From: an uncultured Acetatifactor sp.
GTDB taxonomy: Bacteria > Bacillota > Clostridia > Lachnospirales > Lachnospiraceae
Length of the DNA: 64,000 nt
NCBI GenBank assembly: GCA_934436435.1
Contig: CAKSAN010000010.1
Coordinates: 62,001 to 126,000, forward strand
Reading direction: 5' to 3'
The position numbers and the translations under genes are program-made. Under the pieces are notes generated by a model, which saw nothing but the letters and a program-made list of their open reading frames with translations, was not told the DNA's origin and did not search any database. Positions 52,401 through 60,733 of this stretch are shown piece after piece. Numbering within the stretch: position 1 is the first letter of the stretch; each line of letters starts with the position of its first letter.

Positions 52401-55400
52401 AACCCCGGAAGCGGAACAACCTCCGGCAGCTATTGGAATGCTACGGTATCTGTAAATGCCAATGGATTCCAGGCGAAGGGCATTATCTTTGAGAACTCCT
52501 TTAACCAGTATGTATCTGCAAAAGCAGCAGAGGATGTTATTGTAAAGCAGTCTTCCGCAAAGGAAGGAACCACACCGAGAGCGGGAATGGCTGTAGGTGA
52601 TGTGACAGTACAGGATAAGGCTTATGTGGAAAGAGCTGCAGCATTAGCTATTTACAACAATAACAGTGATATTGTATTTGATAACTGTAAATTTGTAGGT
52701 CGTCAGGATACTCTGTACGGCGGCAAAAATGTCTATGCGGAGTTCAATCAGTGTTCCGTATATGGTGGAACGGATTATATCTTCGGTGGAATGACAGCCA
52801 TCTTCAATCAGTGTGATCTGGTATTCAACACCAGTGATGACAAGAATGATGTTGGCTACATTACAGCGGCACAGCAGACCACAGGCAGAGGATATCTGAT
52901 GTATGAGTGCCATGTAACCTCTACCGTTCCCGGAGTGGATACAGCATCTACATACACTTCCAAACCCGGTTATTTTGGAAGACCCTGGGCAGCAAATACC
53001 AGTGAAGTAGTATTTTACAATACAACCATTGATGCAGCGGATGAGTATTGGGTGTCCAATGCAAATATTAAGGCTCCCGGAAAATCTCTGATCGCAGCAG
53101 AAGGCTGGAATGATACTCTGAGCGGTCAGTCAGCGGGAATGTATGAGTATGGTACAACTGAGAAGGCAACGGACTACAGTGCAGCCAGAGTTGCATGGGC
53201 AACGAAGCTGGACACCCCTGTACTGAACGATGGAACAGCGATCACGCTGGAAGCATTCCGTAAGCCTGCAGTAATAGAGGGACTGTACAAGATAGATCTG
53301 AGTGCAGGACTGAAAAAGGGAACCACTTATGAAGGCGGTATTTCCGTTCTGGAGGATATGCCTTATAAAGCAGTAAGCGGTACCGGTGATGTAATCGGCG
53401 GAGTAACGTATGCAGGATATGTAGCGGGAGGCAACAACCCTAAGGCGGACGGTGCAAACTGTGCAGGTAATGTGCCTCAGACAGGTTCCGCATTGATCTT
53501 GAATGCAGAAAAAGACGGTAAATTGAAGATTGCGATGAAGATCAATTCCGGTAAGACCGTATATCTGGTGGACGCTACCGAAGATACGATCGTAGATGAA
53601 TATAAGAACAGCGGCAGTGCTTCTGAATTCGCAGATAAGAGTTACAAGGTAGAAAAAGGACATACCTATTACTTCTACGGCGGAGGCACCAAGGTTCCCA
53701 TGTATGCGATTACTGTAGACTACAGAGAGCCTATAGCATGGGAAGAGATCGCAGCTCCGGTATTAGGTACTCCGGCAGTGGACAATAAGGCAGGAACAAT
53801 CACAGTGCCTTATACCGCGCAGGTTGGCGGAAGATATGCAGACGCTATTGAGATTAAGATGATGTCCGGTGGCAGCATTGTAGACACCGTAACTGCGACA
53901 GCGGAAGGAAGTGAAGGAACAGTAACATTTACTCCTGCCGCAAGCGGTAACTATAGTTTCCAGGCGGTTCTGAGACGTACAGATTGTCTGGGCAAGAATA
54001 GTAATGTGACAAGCGAGGTTGCCTTTGTTCTTCCTATGAAAGCACCTGTGATCATCGGTGCAGAGAACCAGGGAGACGGAACGGTAAAACTCAGCTGGAA
54101 AGAAGTAACAGAAGCAGATAGCTATAAAGTATATCTGGATGGTGTATTAACAAAAGAAGGAATTACCAAACCGTTTTACCGCTTTACAGGACTGACGGTA
54201 GGACAGACGTATACTTTTGCAGTTGTAGCTGTAAGAGGTGCAGATGCGGATGTTTCTGAAAAAGCAGAGATCAAGCAGACAATAACGGCAGACTCTGAGA
54301 AGTCCTGGCATTATGCAGCATTTGGTTCCGGTGTAGATACGAAGAACAACGGATACACCGTAAATGAGGACGGTTCCATCACTCTGAGGAGCCAGGGAAC
54401 CAAGGGTAAGCTGGTACCGGCATCTACCGATGGATTGGCTTTCTACTATACGATCATTGATCCTGAGAAGGAGAATTTCGTATTATCCGCTGATGTAACA
54501 GTAGATACCTGGAAATTCACCAATGGCCAGGAAGGCTTCGGTCTGATGGCAGCAGATAATGTAGGAACAGACGGTGATTCCAGTGTGTTCTGGAATAACT
54601 CCTACATGGCAAGTGTTACCAAGGTAGAGTACTATTGGGATGCAAGCAAGGGAGCAGTATCTGACTCCGGAGCGAAATATACCATGAAACTTGGTGTCGG
54701 ATCACAGGAGAAGATCGGTGTGACTCCTGAGAATGTTGCAGATGGTACTTCTGCAAATCAGTTGAAGTCCACAATGACTACCCTGGAGACCAGCGTGCCG
54801 ATGGCCGGCAAGGATGCAGGAACATACAATGTGGTTGGGAATTACTCCAATGAGGGGATTGATCTGGGTGATTTCAATACACAGACCACATTCCATCTGG
54901 AGATTTGCAGAAACAATACCGGTTATGCGGTAAGCTATACAGATGCCAACGGTCAGACAATGACTAAGCAGTATTATCATGGTGATGATGGCGATGAACT
55001 GACCAAGCTGGATGAGAATAATATTTATGTTGGTTTCTTTGCAGCAAGAGAAGCCAAGATCGTAATCAGCAATATTCAGCTGACCACCAGCAATCCTGCG
55101 ACGGATGCTCCTGCGGAGGCAAGACCGATCACTTATGTGACTCCGAACTGCTCCATAGAGTCCGCTAAGACAGCAAATGCCGCAGACTATGAACTGGTTT
55201 ACTATGGTAATGCCGACGGAACCCTGACCATCAAAAACAGTGCCGGTCAGGCCGTTGCAGATGGTGTTCATGTGTATGCGAAGACCAAATTCCGTGTGAA
55301 TACGACTCTGAATAAGGGCAGCAATACTTTCGCAGTAGAATTTGTACCGGATGCGGATTATCAGCCGTCCAAGTATGAGAGATTAAGCAGTTATGATGCT

Positions 55401-57506
55401 GTGAAGTTTAACTTTACCGTAGCTTATAATGTAAGTTCCCTGAAGAACATTTATATCAGTCCCAACGGCAGTGCCTCCGGCACCGGAACGAAGGAAAATC
55501 CGAAGGATATTTATTCGGCAGTGAAGGAAGCTGCTCCCGGACAGACATTGATCCTGATGGAGGGAACTTATGCACTGAGCAGTACTGTGGTTACAAATCG
55601 TGGAATTGACGGTACAGAAGATGCCAAGATCTACATGATCGCGGATCCGGAAGCAACGAGCAGACCGGTTCTGGATTTCCAGGGCAAATGTGCAGGTATG
55701 ATCCTGGCAGGTGACTATTGGTACTTCAAGGGATTCGATGTAACCAACAGCGCAAACGGACAGAAGGGTATTCAGGTATCCGGTAGTTACAATACATTGG
55801 ATAATCTGAGAACCTACAAGAATGGTAATACCGGTTTACAGATCAGCCGTTATCTGGGTACGGACAACTGGGAGGATTGGCCGTCTCATAACCTGATCCT
55901 GAACTGTACCTCTTATCTGAATGCAGATGCCGGGTACGAAGACGCAGATGGTTTCGCTGCAAAGCTGACCATTGCAGACAGTAATGTATTCGATGGATGT
56001 ATCGCTGCATATAATGCCGATGATGGTTGGGATTTATTCGCTAAGATCGAAAGCGGCCCTATCGGTAAGGTAGTGATCAAGAATTGTGTTGCATTTAAGA
56101 ATGGTTATGTAATAGGTGCTGATGGCGCAGAAGTTGATGCCGGTAACGGTAACGGCTTCAAGATGGGTGGTTCCAGCATTACCGGATATCATACACTGGA
56201 GAACAGTATTGCATTTGGCAATAAGGCAAAGGGTATTGATTCCAACAGCTGTCCCGATATCCAGATCTATAACAGTACTTCTTATAACAATGAGTCTTAC
56301 AATGTAGCATTGTATACCAACGATGCGAAGAATACCGATTTCCTGGCACAGGGCATTCTGTCCTACAAGGATGCTAACGGAACCAAGGATAAGGATAACT
56401 TCAAACTGTTGGGAACACAGGATGAAACGAAGGTATATGGAAGCACCAACTACTTCTTCAACGGCAAAAAGTCTGCCAACACGGTAGCAACCGGTTCTGC
56501 AAAGGTAGTAACAGCAGACTGGTTCAAGAGCCTGGATATGGCTGCGGCTATTGCAGGTGGCATTACCAGAAATGCAGACGGCAGTATCAACATGGGCGGA
56601 TTCCTGGAACTGACTGACAATGCACCTGCGGATACAGGAGCAAGAATGAGCGGTACAGCTTCGAAAACGATCGTTCCCATTAAGGAGGATAAGGCAGCTG
56701 CAGAAAAGGTTGTGGCGGCACAGGTATCCGGAACGATTCCTGAGACGGTACTTACGGATGAAATAAAGAAAGCAACAGGCTGTGATACCGTAGAGAAGCT
56801 GGTAGATTACCTTGCCAAGACGATTATCAACAATACGAATGCGGATCAGATTCTTCCCGGTGTGAATACCAATAGTCTTTCCATTATGGATGTGACGATT
56901 CTGGTAAGCTTCGACGGTGGAGTTACCTGGGAGAAGGCTACGGAAGAGAACTTCCCTGCGGCAGGACTGGATCTTGTGATTCCTTATCCTGCAGGAACCA
57001 ATGCAAGTGATTATGATTTTGTAATTACGCACTTAGTAACTATGGCATGCAATGGCATGGTTCCCGGAAGCATAGAATACTTCAGACCGGCAAAGACAGA
57101 TCAGGGCTTGAAGATCCATATCAAGAGTGCATCTCCTTTTGCTGTCGGCTGGGTAGAGAAGAGCAGCGATGATGATGACGATGATTCACCTTCCAATGAT
57201 CCTGGGGCAAACAATAATGGAAATGCAGCAGGACAGCAGGGCGCAGACGGCAGAAAGTCTCCCAAGACCTTTGATGCCAGCGACTTTGTACCTGTGGAGG
57301 CAGGAACCATTGTAGCAGCAGTTCCTTCTGCGGATGAGACCGTTGATGGACAACAGGCAGCGGTAGAACCTTTGATTACGGTAGCTGCGGCAGGAGCTAA
57401 TCCTGTGGTATTCCATTGGTGGATCGTGGCACTGGCAACACTGGTTGGCTGTGCAGCGGCAGCAGTAGGCTATTGGAATTATCGTAGAAAAAAGGAAGAA
57501 GAATAA
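49494..57506 (+). CDS. giant secreted CE8 pectinesterase - PL9 pectate lyase with C-terminal anchor
   Basis: A 2670-residue surface pectinase. Signal peptide residues 1-37 (ends SVKAAEN). Residues about 40-850 are beta-sandwich and carboxypeptidase-regulatory-like modules (repeated VNGKATVTT and SGASLVFTN styles). CE8 methylesterase about 857-1215: Gln 1071 and Asp 1072 (RQDTLYGG), Asp 1094 (GGTDYIFGG), Arg 1163 (GRPW). A beta-sandwich and two Fn3-like domains (to about 1595) lead to a laminin-G-like region, then a PL9 beta-helix about 1985-2445 with Asp 2150, 2152, 2176, 2177, 2180 (calcium-site type) and Lys 2223 (GNGFKMGG). The tail has an Asp-rich linker, SPKTFD (2589-2594), a membrane helix (about 2642-2662) and RRKKEEE. 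It could demethylate and cut pectin on one chain. Confidence 0.9.
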   Translation: MSRCKRKRFLAFMLTVAMLLGVLPVDMLGGIASVKAAENANASRVTYTQGEWTVSSGDAGYEYRETSWDFTTAGLTTSASIVTGETVQGVTAVAGKVQLKKGTEGLSIQTGSVIALPLDEKTTDITIALSLTSNNNNRYMILGGEKTQKVYHDANNSQKAEEDGAFESKAFTNQYDSSYFTESTFQMSTATTSDTDTTGESKIGKITLTEQRVKEDGSGPVVTEVKATVTVNDNGLLGADDKITLVNKAAQDDIQDVTGANSKEVTLKASATYDVVCSNPEIAATVNGKATVTTTTKDLDVVIELASTVVNPTVKINDPAKVLPDGAKITLTNDSDNTVLTLEDGKTVKLSIGANYTLATDAAAVVAINGSTKFKVPEVLDTLQVEVSAEDTTHHTYDVWDFGAEQIENTALLTFNNKLTEDIINAWYPDVAAGTKGKTIPGNLVAYDDAGNEEFIFNAGGKTNNRHRTTNTKLTRYDEKSLKDIEDASVVYSGYLYSNSSKTDAVNVQLAVKAGDIVTFAVSSNGTASDVVWRSPSGEKTTQTYSGASSQAQLMTFYAAEDGMYTLYSTTEKLVVARILRERPTMVTVSGAITAPQGADLSGASLVFTNDLTGQVTKTSINNGSYSVMLSEQYGYNVSLEGANGYIVGATDFLELANEAGNTSFPVDIIGVELIEVSGSLADLTAEAAAKLELKFTSDAIYVPEITINASEISYTAKFEKDVTYQVAASGVDDYTLDTTEVTVAQAGTRDIHFTKKDVYAVNITLEGPSAEEAKNVKLTFTRVDPQTGEADKNYVYSYTGTENIALRDGQYRVEAVLAGYTQKPTADVKVNGAAVDKTIVMQSDKAEEAIAYKAQITVGSNGDYQTINDALDAVRRMNREDGQRVTISIAPGNYEEMLVIDVADVTLENASATPSIALKDQGVNIDENAVRITSYYGHGYTYYSMGADCKYDADLLAANKENGYPSFVNPGSGTTSGSYWNATVSVNANGFQAKGIIFENSFNQYVSAKAAEDVIVKQSSAKEGTTPRAGMAVGDVTVQDKAYVERAAALAIYNNNSDIVFDNCKFVGRQDTLYGGKNVYAEFNQCSVYGGTDYIFGGMTAIFNQCDLVFNTSDDKNDVGYITAAQQTTGRGYLMYECHVTSTVPGVDTASTYTSKPGYFGRPWAANTSEVVFYNTTIDAADEYWVSNANIKAPGKSLIAAEGWNDTLSGQSAGMYEYGTTEKATDYSAARVAWATKLDTPVLNDGTAITLEAFRKPAVIEGLYKIDLSAGLKKGTTYEGGISVLEDMPYKAVSGTGDVIGGVTYAGYVAGGNNPKADGANCAGNVPQTGSALILNAEKDGKLKIAMKINSGKTVYLVDATEDTIVDEYKNSGSASEFADKSYKVEKGHTYYFYGGGTKVPMYAITVDYREPIAWEEIAAPVLGTPAVDNKAGTITVPYTAQVGGRYADAIEIKMMSGGSIVDTVTATAEGSEGTVTFTPAASGNYSFQAVLRRTDCLGKNSNVTSEVAFVLPMKAPVIIGAENQGDGTVKLSWKEVTEADSYKVYLDGVLTKEGITKPFYRFTGLTVGQTYTFAVVAVRGADADVSEKAEIKQTITADSEKSWHYAAFGSGVDTKNNGYTVNEDGSITLRSQGTKGKLVPASTDGLAFYYTIIDPEKENFVLSADVTVDTWKFTNGQEGFGLMAADNVGTDGDSSVFWNNSYMASVTKVEYYWDASKGAVSDSGAKYTMKLGVGSQEKIGVTPENVADGTSANQLKSTMTTLETSVPMAGKDAGTYNVVGNYSNEGIDLGDFNTQTTFHLEICRNNTGYAVSYTDANGQTMTKQYYHGDDGDELTKLDENNIYVGFFAAREAKIVISNIQLTTSNPATDAPAEARPITYVTPNCSIESAKTANAADYELVYYGNADGTLTIKNSAGQAVADGVHVYAKTKFRVNTTLNKGSNTFAVEFVPDADYQPSKYERLSSYDAVKFNFTVAYNVSSLKNIYISPNGSASGTGTKENPKDIYSAVKEAAPGQTLILMEGTYALSSTVVTNRGIDGTEDAKIYMIADPEATSRPVLDFQGKCAGMILAGDYWYFKGFDVTNSANGQKGIQVSGSYNTLDNLRTYKNGNTGLQISRYLGTDNWEDWPSHNLILNCTSYLNADAGYEDADGFAAKLTIADSNVFDGCIAAYNADDGWDLFAKIESGPIGKVVIKNCVAFKNGYVIGADGAEVDAGNGNGFKMGGSSITGYHTLENSIAFGNKAKGIDSNSCPDIQIYNSTSYNNESYNVALYTNDAKNTDFLAQGILSYKDANGTKDKDNFKLLGTQDETKVYGSTNYFFNGKKSANTVATGSAKVVTADWFKSLDMAAAIAGGITRNADGSINMGGFLELTDNAPADTGARMSGTASKTIVPIKEDKAAAEKVVAAQVSGTIPETVLTDEIKKATGCDTVEKLVDYLAKTIINNTNADQILPGVNTNSLSIMDVTILVSFDGGVTWEKATEENFPAAGLDLVIPYPAGTNASDYDFVITHLVTMACNGMVPGSIEYFRPAKTDQGLKIHIKSASPFAVGWVEKSSDDDDDDSPSNDPGANNNGNAAGQQGADGRKSPKTFDASDFVPVEAGTIVAAVPSADETVDGQQAAVEPLITVAAAGANPVVFHWWIVALATLVGCAAAAVGYWNYRRKKEEE

Positions 57507-57531
57507 TACGTTGATTTCCAAAGAATAAGAG

Positions 57532-57562
57532 ACAGGGCGGTTCGTTTGACCGCCCTGTTTTT
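57532..57562 (+). terminator. terminator of the giant pectinase gene
   Basis: ACAGGGCGGT (57532-57541) pairs perfectly with ACCGCCCTGT (57549-57558), followed by TTTT. Confidence 0.92.
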
Positions 57563-57589
57563 ACATGGTATGATGAGAAAAGTAATAGA

Positions 57590-58438
57590 ATGCAAGCGGG
57601 GAACAGAGATTTGAGAAAGAATAGAAAACGTGGTATCATCACAGGTATTGCCACATTGGTGGTGATTTTATCTGTTACTTTCATCATTGGGTATATTTTG
57701 GAAATCCGGGAGAAAAAAGAAGCCTGGGAGCAGGAGGAACTGGAACTGCGCCAGGAGGAACAGCGGCTGGAGGCAGAGCTGCAAAGGCAGCGCGTAGAAG
57801 CGCTGCGGCGGCAACAGGAAGAAGAGGCAGAACGTATCGAGCAGGAGAAAGACGAACTGCTTTATCCCGAGATTGACTGGGAGGCATTGCAGCAAAAGAA
57901 TGGAGATATCTATGCGTGGATATCCATTCCGGAGCTGTCCATCGATTATCCCATACTGCAGGGGAGCAAGGATGATTTTTACCTGAACCATGATGAGAAC
58001 GGCAGCAAAGATTTATGCGGGAGTATTTACAGCAATGCCTGTACGAGAAAAGATTTTTCGGATGTCAATACGATTCTGTATGGACATAATATGAAAAACG
58101 GTTCCATGTTCGGAAATCTATCGGATGCGGCAGATACAGAGCTGAAGGAAGATGCGATGATATACATTTATACCCGGGAGGCAACTTATACCTATCGGAT
58201 GTATGCGTTGGTGGAATTCGCGGACAGTTACCTGCCGGATATGTACGGAATCCGGAGCAAAAAGGGAACACGGGCTTTTTTGACGGCAGTAGAGAAAAGT
58301 CCGGCGTGGTTTTTGCGGGAGACGGAACTGACAGAAGAGCAACAGACACATCTTTTGACCCTTTCCACCTGTACAGGGGCAAAAGGGGAAAAGAGGTGTC
58401 TGCTGGTAGCCTATAGAGAGGAAGAGATTATTCGTTAA
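57590..58438 (+). CDS. class B-like sortase
   Basis: A 282-residue sortase. One N-terminal membrane helix (about 15-36) is followed by an unusually long Glu/Gln/Arg-rich coiled coil (about 38-90), then the catalytic barrel with His 166 (LYGHNM), Cys 261 (LSTC) and Arg 269 (EKRCLL). The domain order and the helix before the active Cys suit class B. Sortases join surface proteins to peptidoglycan; the adjacent giant pectinase is the obvious candidate substrate. ATG 57590 has no clear ribosome site; a TTG at 57611 preceded by GCGGGGA is a plausible alternative start. A terminator separates it from the pectinase, so it has its own promoter or depends on read-through. It overlaps the convergent dehydrogenase gene by 11 bases. 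Confidence 0.88.
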   Translation: MQAGNRDLRKNRKRGIITGIATLVVILSVTFIIGYILEIREKKEAWEQEELELRQEEQRLEAELQRQRVEALRRQQEEEAERIEQEKDELLYPEIDWEALQQKNGDIYAWISIPELSIDYPILQGSKDDFYLNHDENGSKDLCGSIYSNACTRKDFSDVNTILYGHNMKNGSMFGNLSDAADTELKEDAMIYIYTREATYTYRMYALVEFADSYLPDMYGIRSKKGTRAFLTAVEKSPAWFLRETELTEEQQTHLLTLSTCTGAKGEKRCLLVAYREEEIIR

Positions 58439-59420
58439 CGGTATTGGGACTGCTTTTACCGCGGCTAAAGTCCACTGCATTCTGCAGGGTAGTCTCGGCG
58501 ATAGCCTCCAGCGCTTCTTTTGTGAAAAATCCCTGATGGGATGTGATCATGACATTGGGGAAGGATAAAAGTCTTGCGGTGGTGGAGTGCTCCAGAATCT
58601 CATCGGAGCGGTCTTCAAAGACGTTTTTTGTCTCTTCTTCGTAGACATCCAGACCGACTCCGGCGAATTTGTGCAGACGGATGCCCTCGATGAGATCCTG
58701 GGTCTTGACCAGAGCGCCCCGGGAGGTATTGACCAGGATGACACCGTCTTTCATTTTCTTGATGGTATCGAGCTGGATCATGTGGTAGGTGGAATCCATC
58801 AGTGGACAGTGGAGAGAGAGCAGGTCGCTTTTCGCCAGCAGTTCGTCCAAAGTCATATAGGTAACAATGTCTTTCAGGTCCGGATTCTCGTAGACGTCGT
58901 AGGCGATGACTTTCATGCCGAAACCGTTGCAGATCCGGCACATGGCGGCACCGATGCGGCCGGTGCCGATGATCCCGGCGATCTTGCCTTGGAAATTGAA
59001 GCCCATTAGTCCGGCGAGGCTGAAATCATTTTCCCGGACTTTATTATATGCCTTGTACAGACGGCGGTTGCAGGCCAGTGCCAGTGCCATGGCGTGTTCC
59101 GCAACGGCTTCCGGAGAATAGCCGGGGACACGCGTGACACATATGTCATACGAAGCGGCTTTTTCCAGATCCACATTGTTGTATCCGGCACAACGTAACA
59201 GAACCAGACGGACTCCCTTTTCGTGGAGAATTTTTAACGTTGCCTCGCCCACATTGGAACTGACGAAGGCACAGACGGCATCGAAACCGTCTGCCAGAGC
59301 AGCGGTCCGGGGGTCCAGATCCGGACGGATGTATTCGATGCGGATGTCGGGGTAGTTTTGGAGGGTGGCTTCAAAGGATTCTTTATCGTAACTTTTGGTA
59401 TCATAGAATAATATTTTCAT
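58428..59420 (-). CDS. ldhA: D-lactate dehydrogenase (D-2-hydroxyacid dehydrogenase)
   Basis: A 330-residue NAD-dependent enzyme reducing pyruvate to D-lactate in fermentation. The NAD-binding motif GIIGTGRIG (about 149-157) and the catalytic residues in NTSRGALV (Arg), DVYEEE (Glu) and TSHQGFFT (His) are visible. RCAGYNNVDLEKA and VTRVPGYSPEAVAEHAMAL are typical of LdhA-type D-lactate dehydrogenases. It reads toward the sortase gene. A related D-2-hydroxyacid specificity cannot be excluded. Confidence 0.92.
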   Translation of the reverse strand: MKILFYDTKSYDKESFEATLQNYPDIRIEYIRPDLDPRTAALADGFDAVCAFVSSNVGEATLKILHEKGVRLVLLRCAGYNNVDLEKAASYDICVTRVPGYSPEAVAEHAMALALACNRRLYKAYNKVRENDFSLAGLMGFNFQGKIAGIIGTGRIGAAMCRICNGFGMKVIAYDVYENPDLKDIVTYMTLDELLAKSDLLSLHCPLMDSTYHMIQLDTIKKMKDGVILVNTSRGALVKTQDLIEGIRLHKFAGVGLDVYEEETKNVFEDRSDEILEHSTTARLLSFPNVMITSHQGFFTKEALEAIAETTLQNAVDFSRGKSSPNTVNE

Positions 59421-59558
59421 AACGGATCTCCTTGGGTCAAAAGTAAATTATCGGTTTTTCCATAGTATTCCCCGACAGATTGTTTTAAAATACAAAAAAT
59501 TATGAAAATGATGCAGATATGATGCAGAGGGCAGGTATACTGTTCCCAGGAGGTACGG

Positions 59559-60518
59559 ATGATGAAAAAATTATTACTGACAGTGGGATTGGTCGGGATC
59601 CTGTTGGGTGTTACAGCCTGCGGGAACCGGGAGACAGTGGCTGTTCCTGAGACGGAGGAGACTGTTGCAGACAGCATCGGGGATGTACAGAACAGTCAGG
59701 CCACAGAAGAGACGGCGAGTGAGACAGCAGAGACTGCGGAACTGCCCACGCGGGCGGAAACTACGGAAAGTACGCAGGAGATACAGGGAAGCGAAGGAGT
59801 GCAGCTTACCACAGAGGATCACGAGGGCAGCAGTGATCCTGAGGACAAGACGAGGAGCTATACTTATTCGTACCAGACAGTCACGATTACGATTCCGGAC
59901 AATGAGGCGGCACAGGCGAAGATCCAGAAGGATCTGGATGAATATGCGGACCGTTTCGTGGAAGGAATCAAGGCCGGGGACCTTGGCACTATTTACGAGG
60001 GAGCCCCTGTATATGTGCAGAGCTATGAGGATCTTACTTTTCATGTGATCCGTGCGGACGACAAGGTGATCAGCGTGGTATGGGGAATTGAGGGTTACGA
60101 TCAGGGTGCGCACGGCTGGTATACGCAGGAATATTGGAATTATTATACCCGGACAGGGGATAGAATCACCTTTGACAGTCTGGGAAGCGGTTTCCGGGAG
60201 AAAGCACTGGAACTGGTAACGAAGAAAGCCGCTGAGATGCAGGCAACAGATGACTGTTTCTTTAATGATTATGAGAAGAGCATCAAACTGGTAGTATTGG
60301 ACGGCACAGAAGATCTGGATGCTATTTATCAGGAAATCTATGGAGCGGATATTGCGGGTACCGGCAATGGTGCGGCAACACCGACCTTCAGTATTACAGA
60401 GGAAGGATTCGTCTTTGAATCCGGTCAGTACGTACTGCAGTCTTATGCAGTGGGAATTATCGATTTCGATATTCCTGCAGGGGATTTCGGTGATGCACTG
60501 ACGGCAGATATCTTTTAA
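59559..60518 (+). CDS. RsiV-like (DUF3298) lipoprotein
   Basis: A 319-residue lipoprotein. The lipobox is LGVTAC (Cys about 22); a Glu/Thr-rich linker (about 23-100) precedes a DUF4163/DUF3298-like domain (YSYQTVTITIPDNEAAQAKIQKDL...ISVVWGIEGYDQGAHGWY...GDRITFDSL). This domain is the lysozyme-binding part of RsiV anti-sigma factors, but here there is no cytoplasmic anti-sigma part and no sigma gene nearby, so the role may be lysozyme defence or something else. Two adjacent ATGs (59559, 59562) follow AGGAGG; the first is reported. Confidence 0.82.
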   Translation: MMKKLLLTVGLVGILLGVTACGNRETVAVPETEETVADSIGDVQNSQATEETASETAETAELPTRAETTESTQEIQGSEGVQLTTEDHEGSSDPEDKTRSYTYSYQTVTITIPDNEAAQAKIQKDLDEYADRFVEGIKAGDLGTIYEGAPVYVQSYEDLTFHVIRADDKVISVVWGIEGYDQGAHGWYTQEYWNYYTRTGDRITFDSLGSGFREKALELVTKKAAEMQATDDCFFNDYEKSIKLVVLDGTEDLDAIYQEIYGADIAGTGNGAATPTFSITEEGFVFESGQYVLQSYAVGIIDFDIPAGDFGDALTADIF

Positions 60519-60538
60519 GAAAACATATGATAAAACAC

Positions 60539-60567
60539 TTTACATGGAAAAGTAAGGTGGATATAAT
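60539..60567 (+). promoter_or_regulatory. promoter of the fluoride-riboswitch transcript
   Basis: TTTACA (60539-60544), 17 bases, TATAAT (60562-60567); the start near 60574 falls just before the aptamer. Confidence 0.75.
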
Positions 60568-60576
60568 AAATATATT

Positions 60577-60687
60577 GGGAATGAGGTTTTCCCGGAAGCG
60601 TAAGCTTCGAACCGCCGGAATTTGAAACTATGAATTCAATTTGGCTGATGACTTCTGCAGAATATGCAGGGGGCACCAGCCTTTTTT
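60577..60687 (+). promoter_or_regulatory. fluoride riboswitch (crcB motif) with terminator platform
   Basis: The crcB-motif blocks are in order: GGGAATGAGGTTTTCCC (60577-60593), a small inserted hairpin (GAAGC/GCTTC), GAACCGCC, a variable stem, then GGCTGATGACTTCTGC (60643-60658). A terminator follows: GGCTGATGACTTCTGCA pairs (with mismatches and G-U) with TGCAGGGGGCACCAGCC (60665-60681), then TTTTTT. Because the last aptamer block is also the left arm of the terminator, fluoride binding should prevent termination and switch on the downstream antiporter. Confidence 0.87.
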
Positions 60688-60733
60688 GTTGGAATCCGGG
60701 ATGCCCTGCTGCGGAAAAACGGAGGAATTTTTT

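Noticed and set aside
49494..57506. Many long minus-strand open frames opposite the giant pectinase
   Set aside because: They are low-complexity shadows (Cys/Ser/Ile-rich) of a clearly coding plus strand with intact catalytic motifs.
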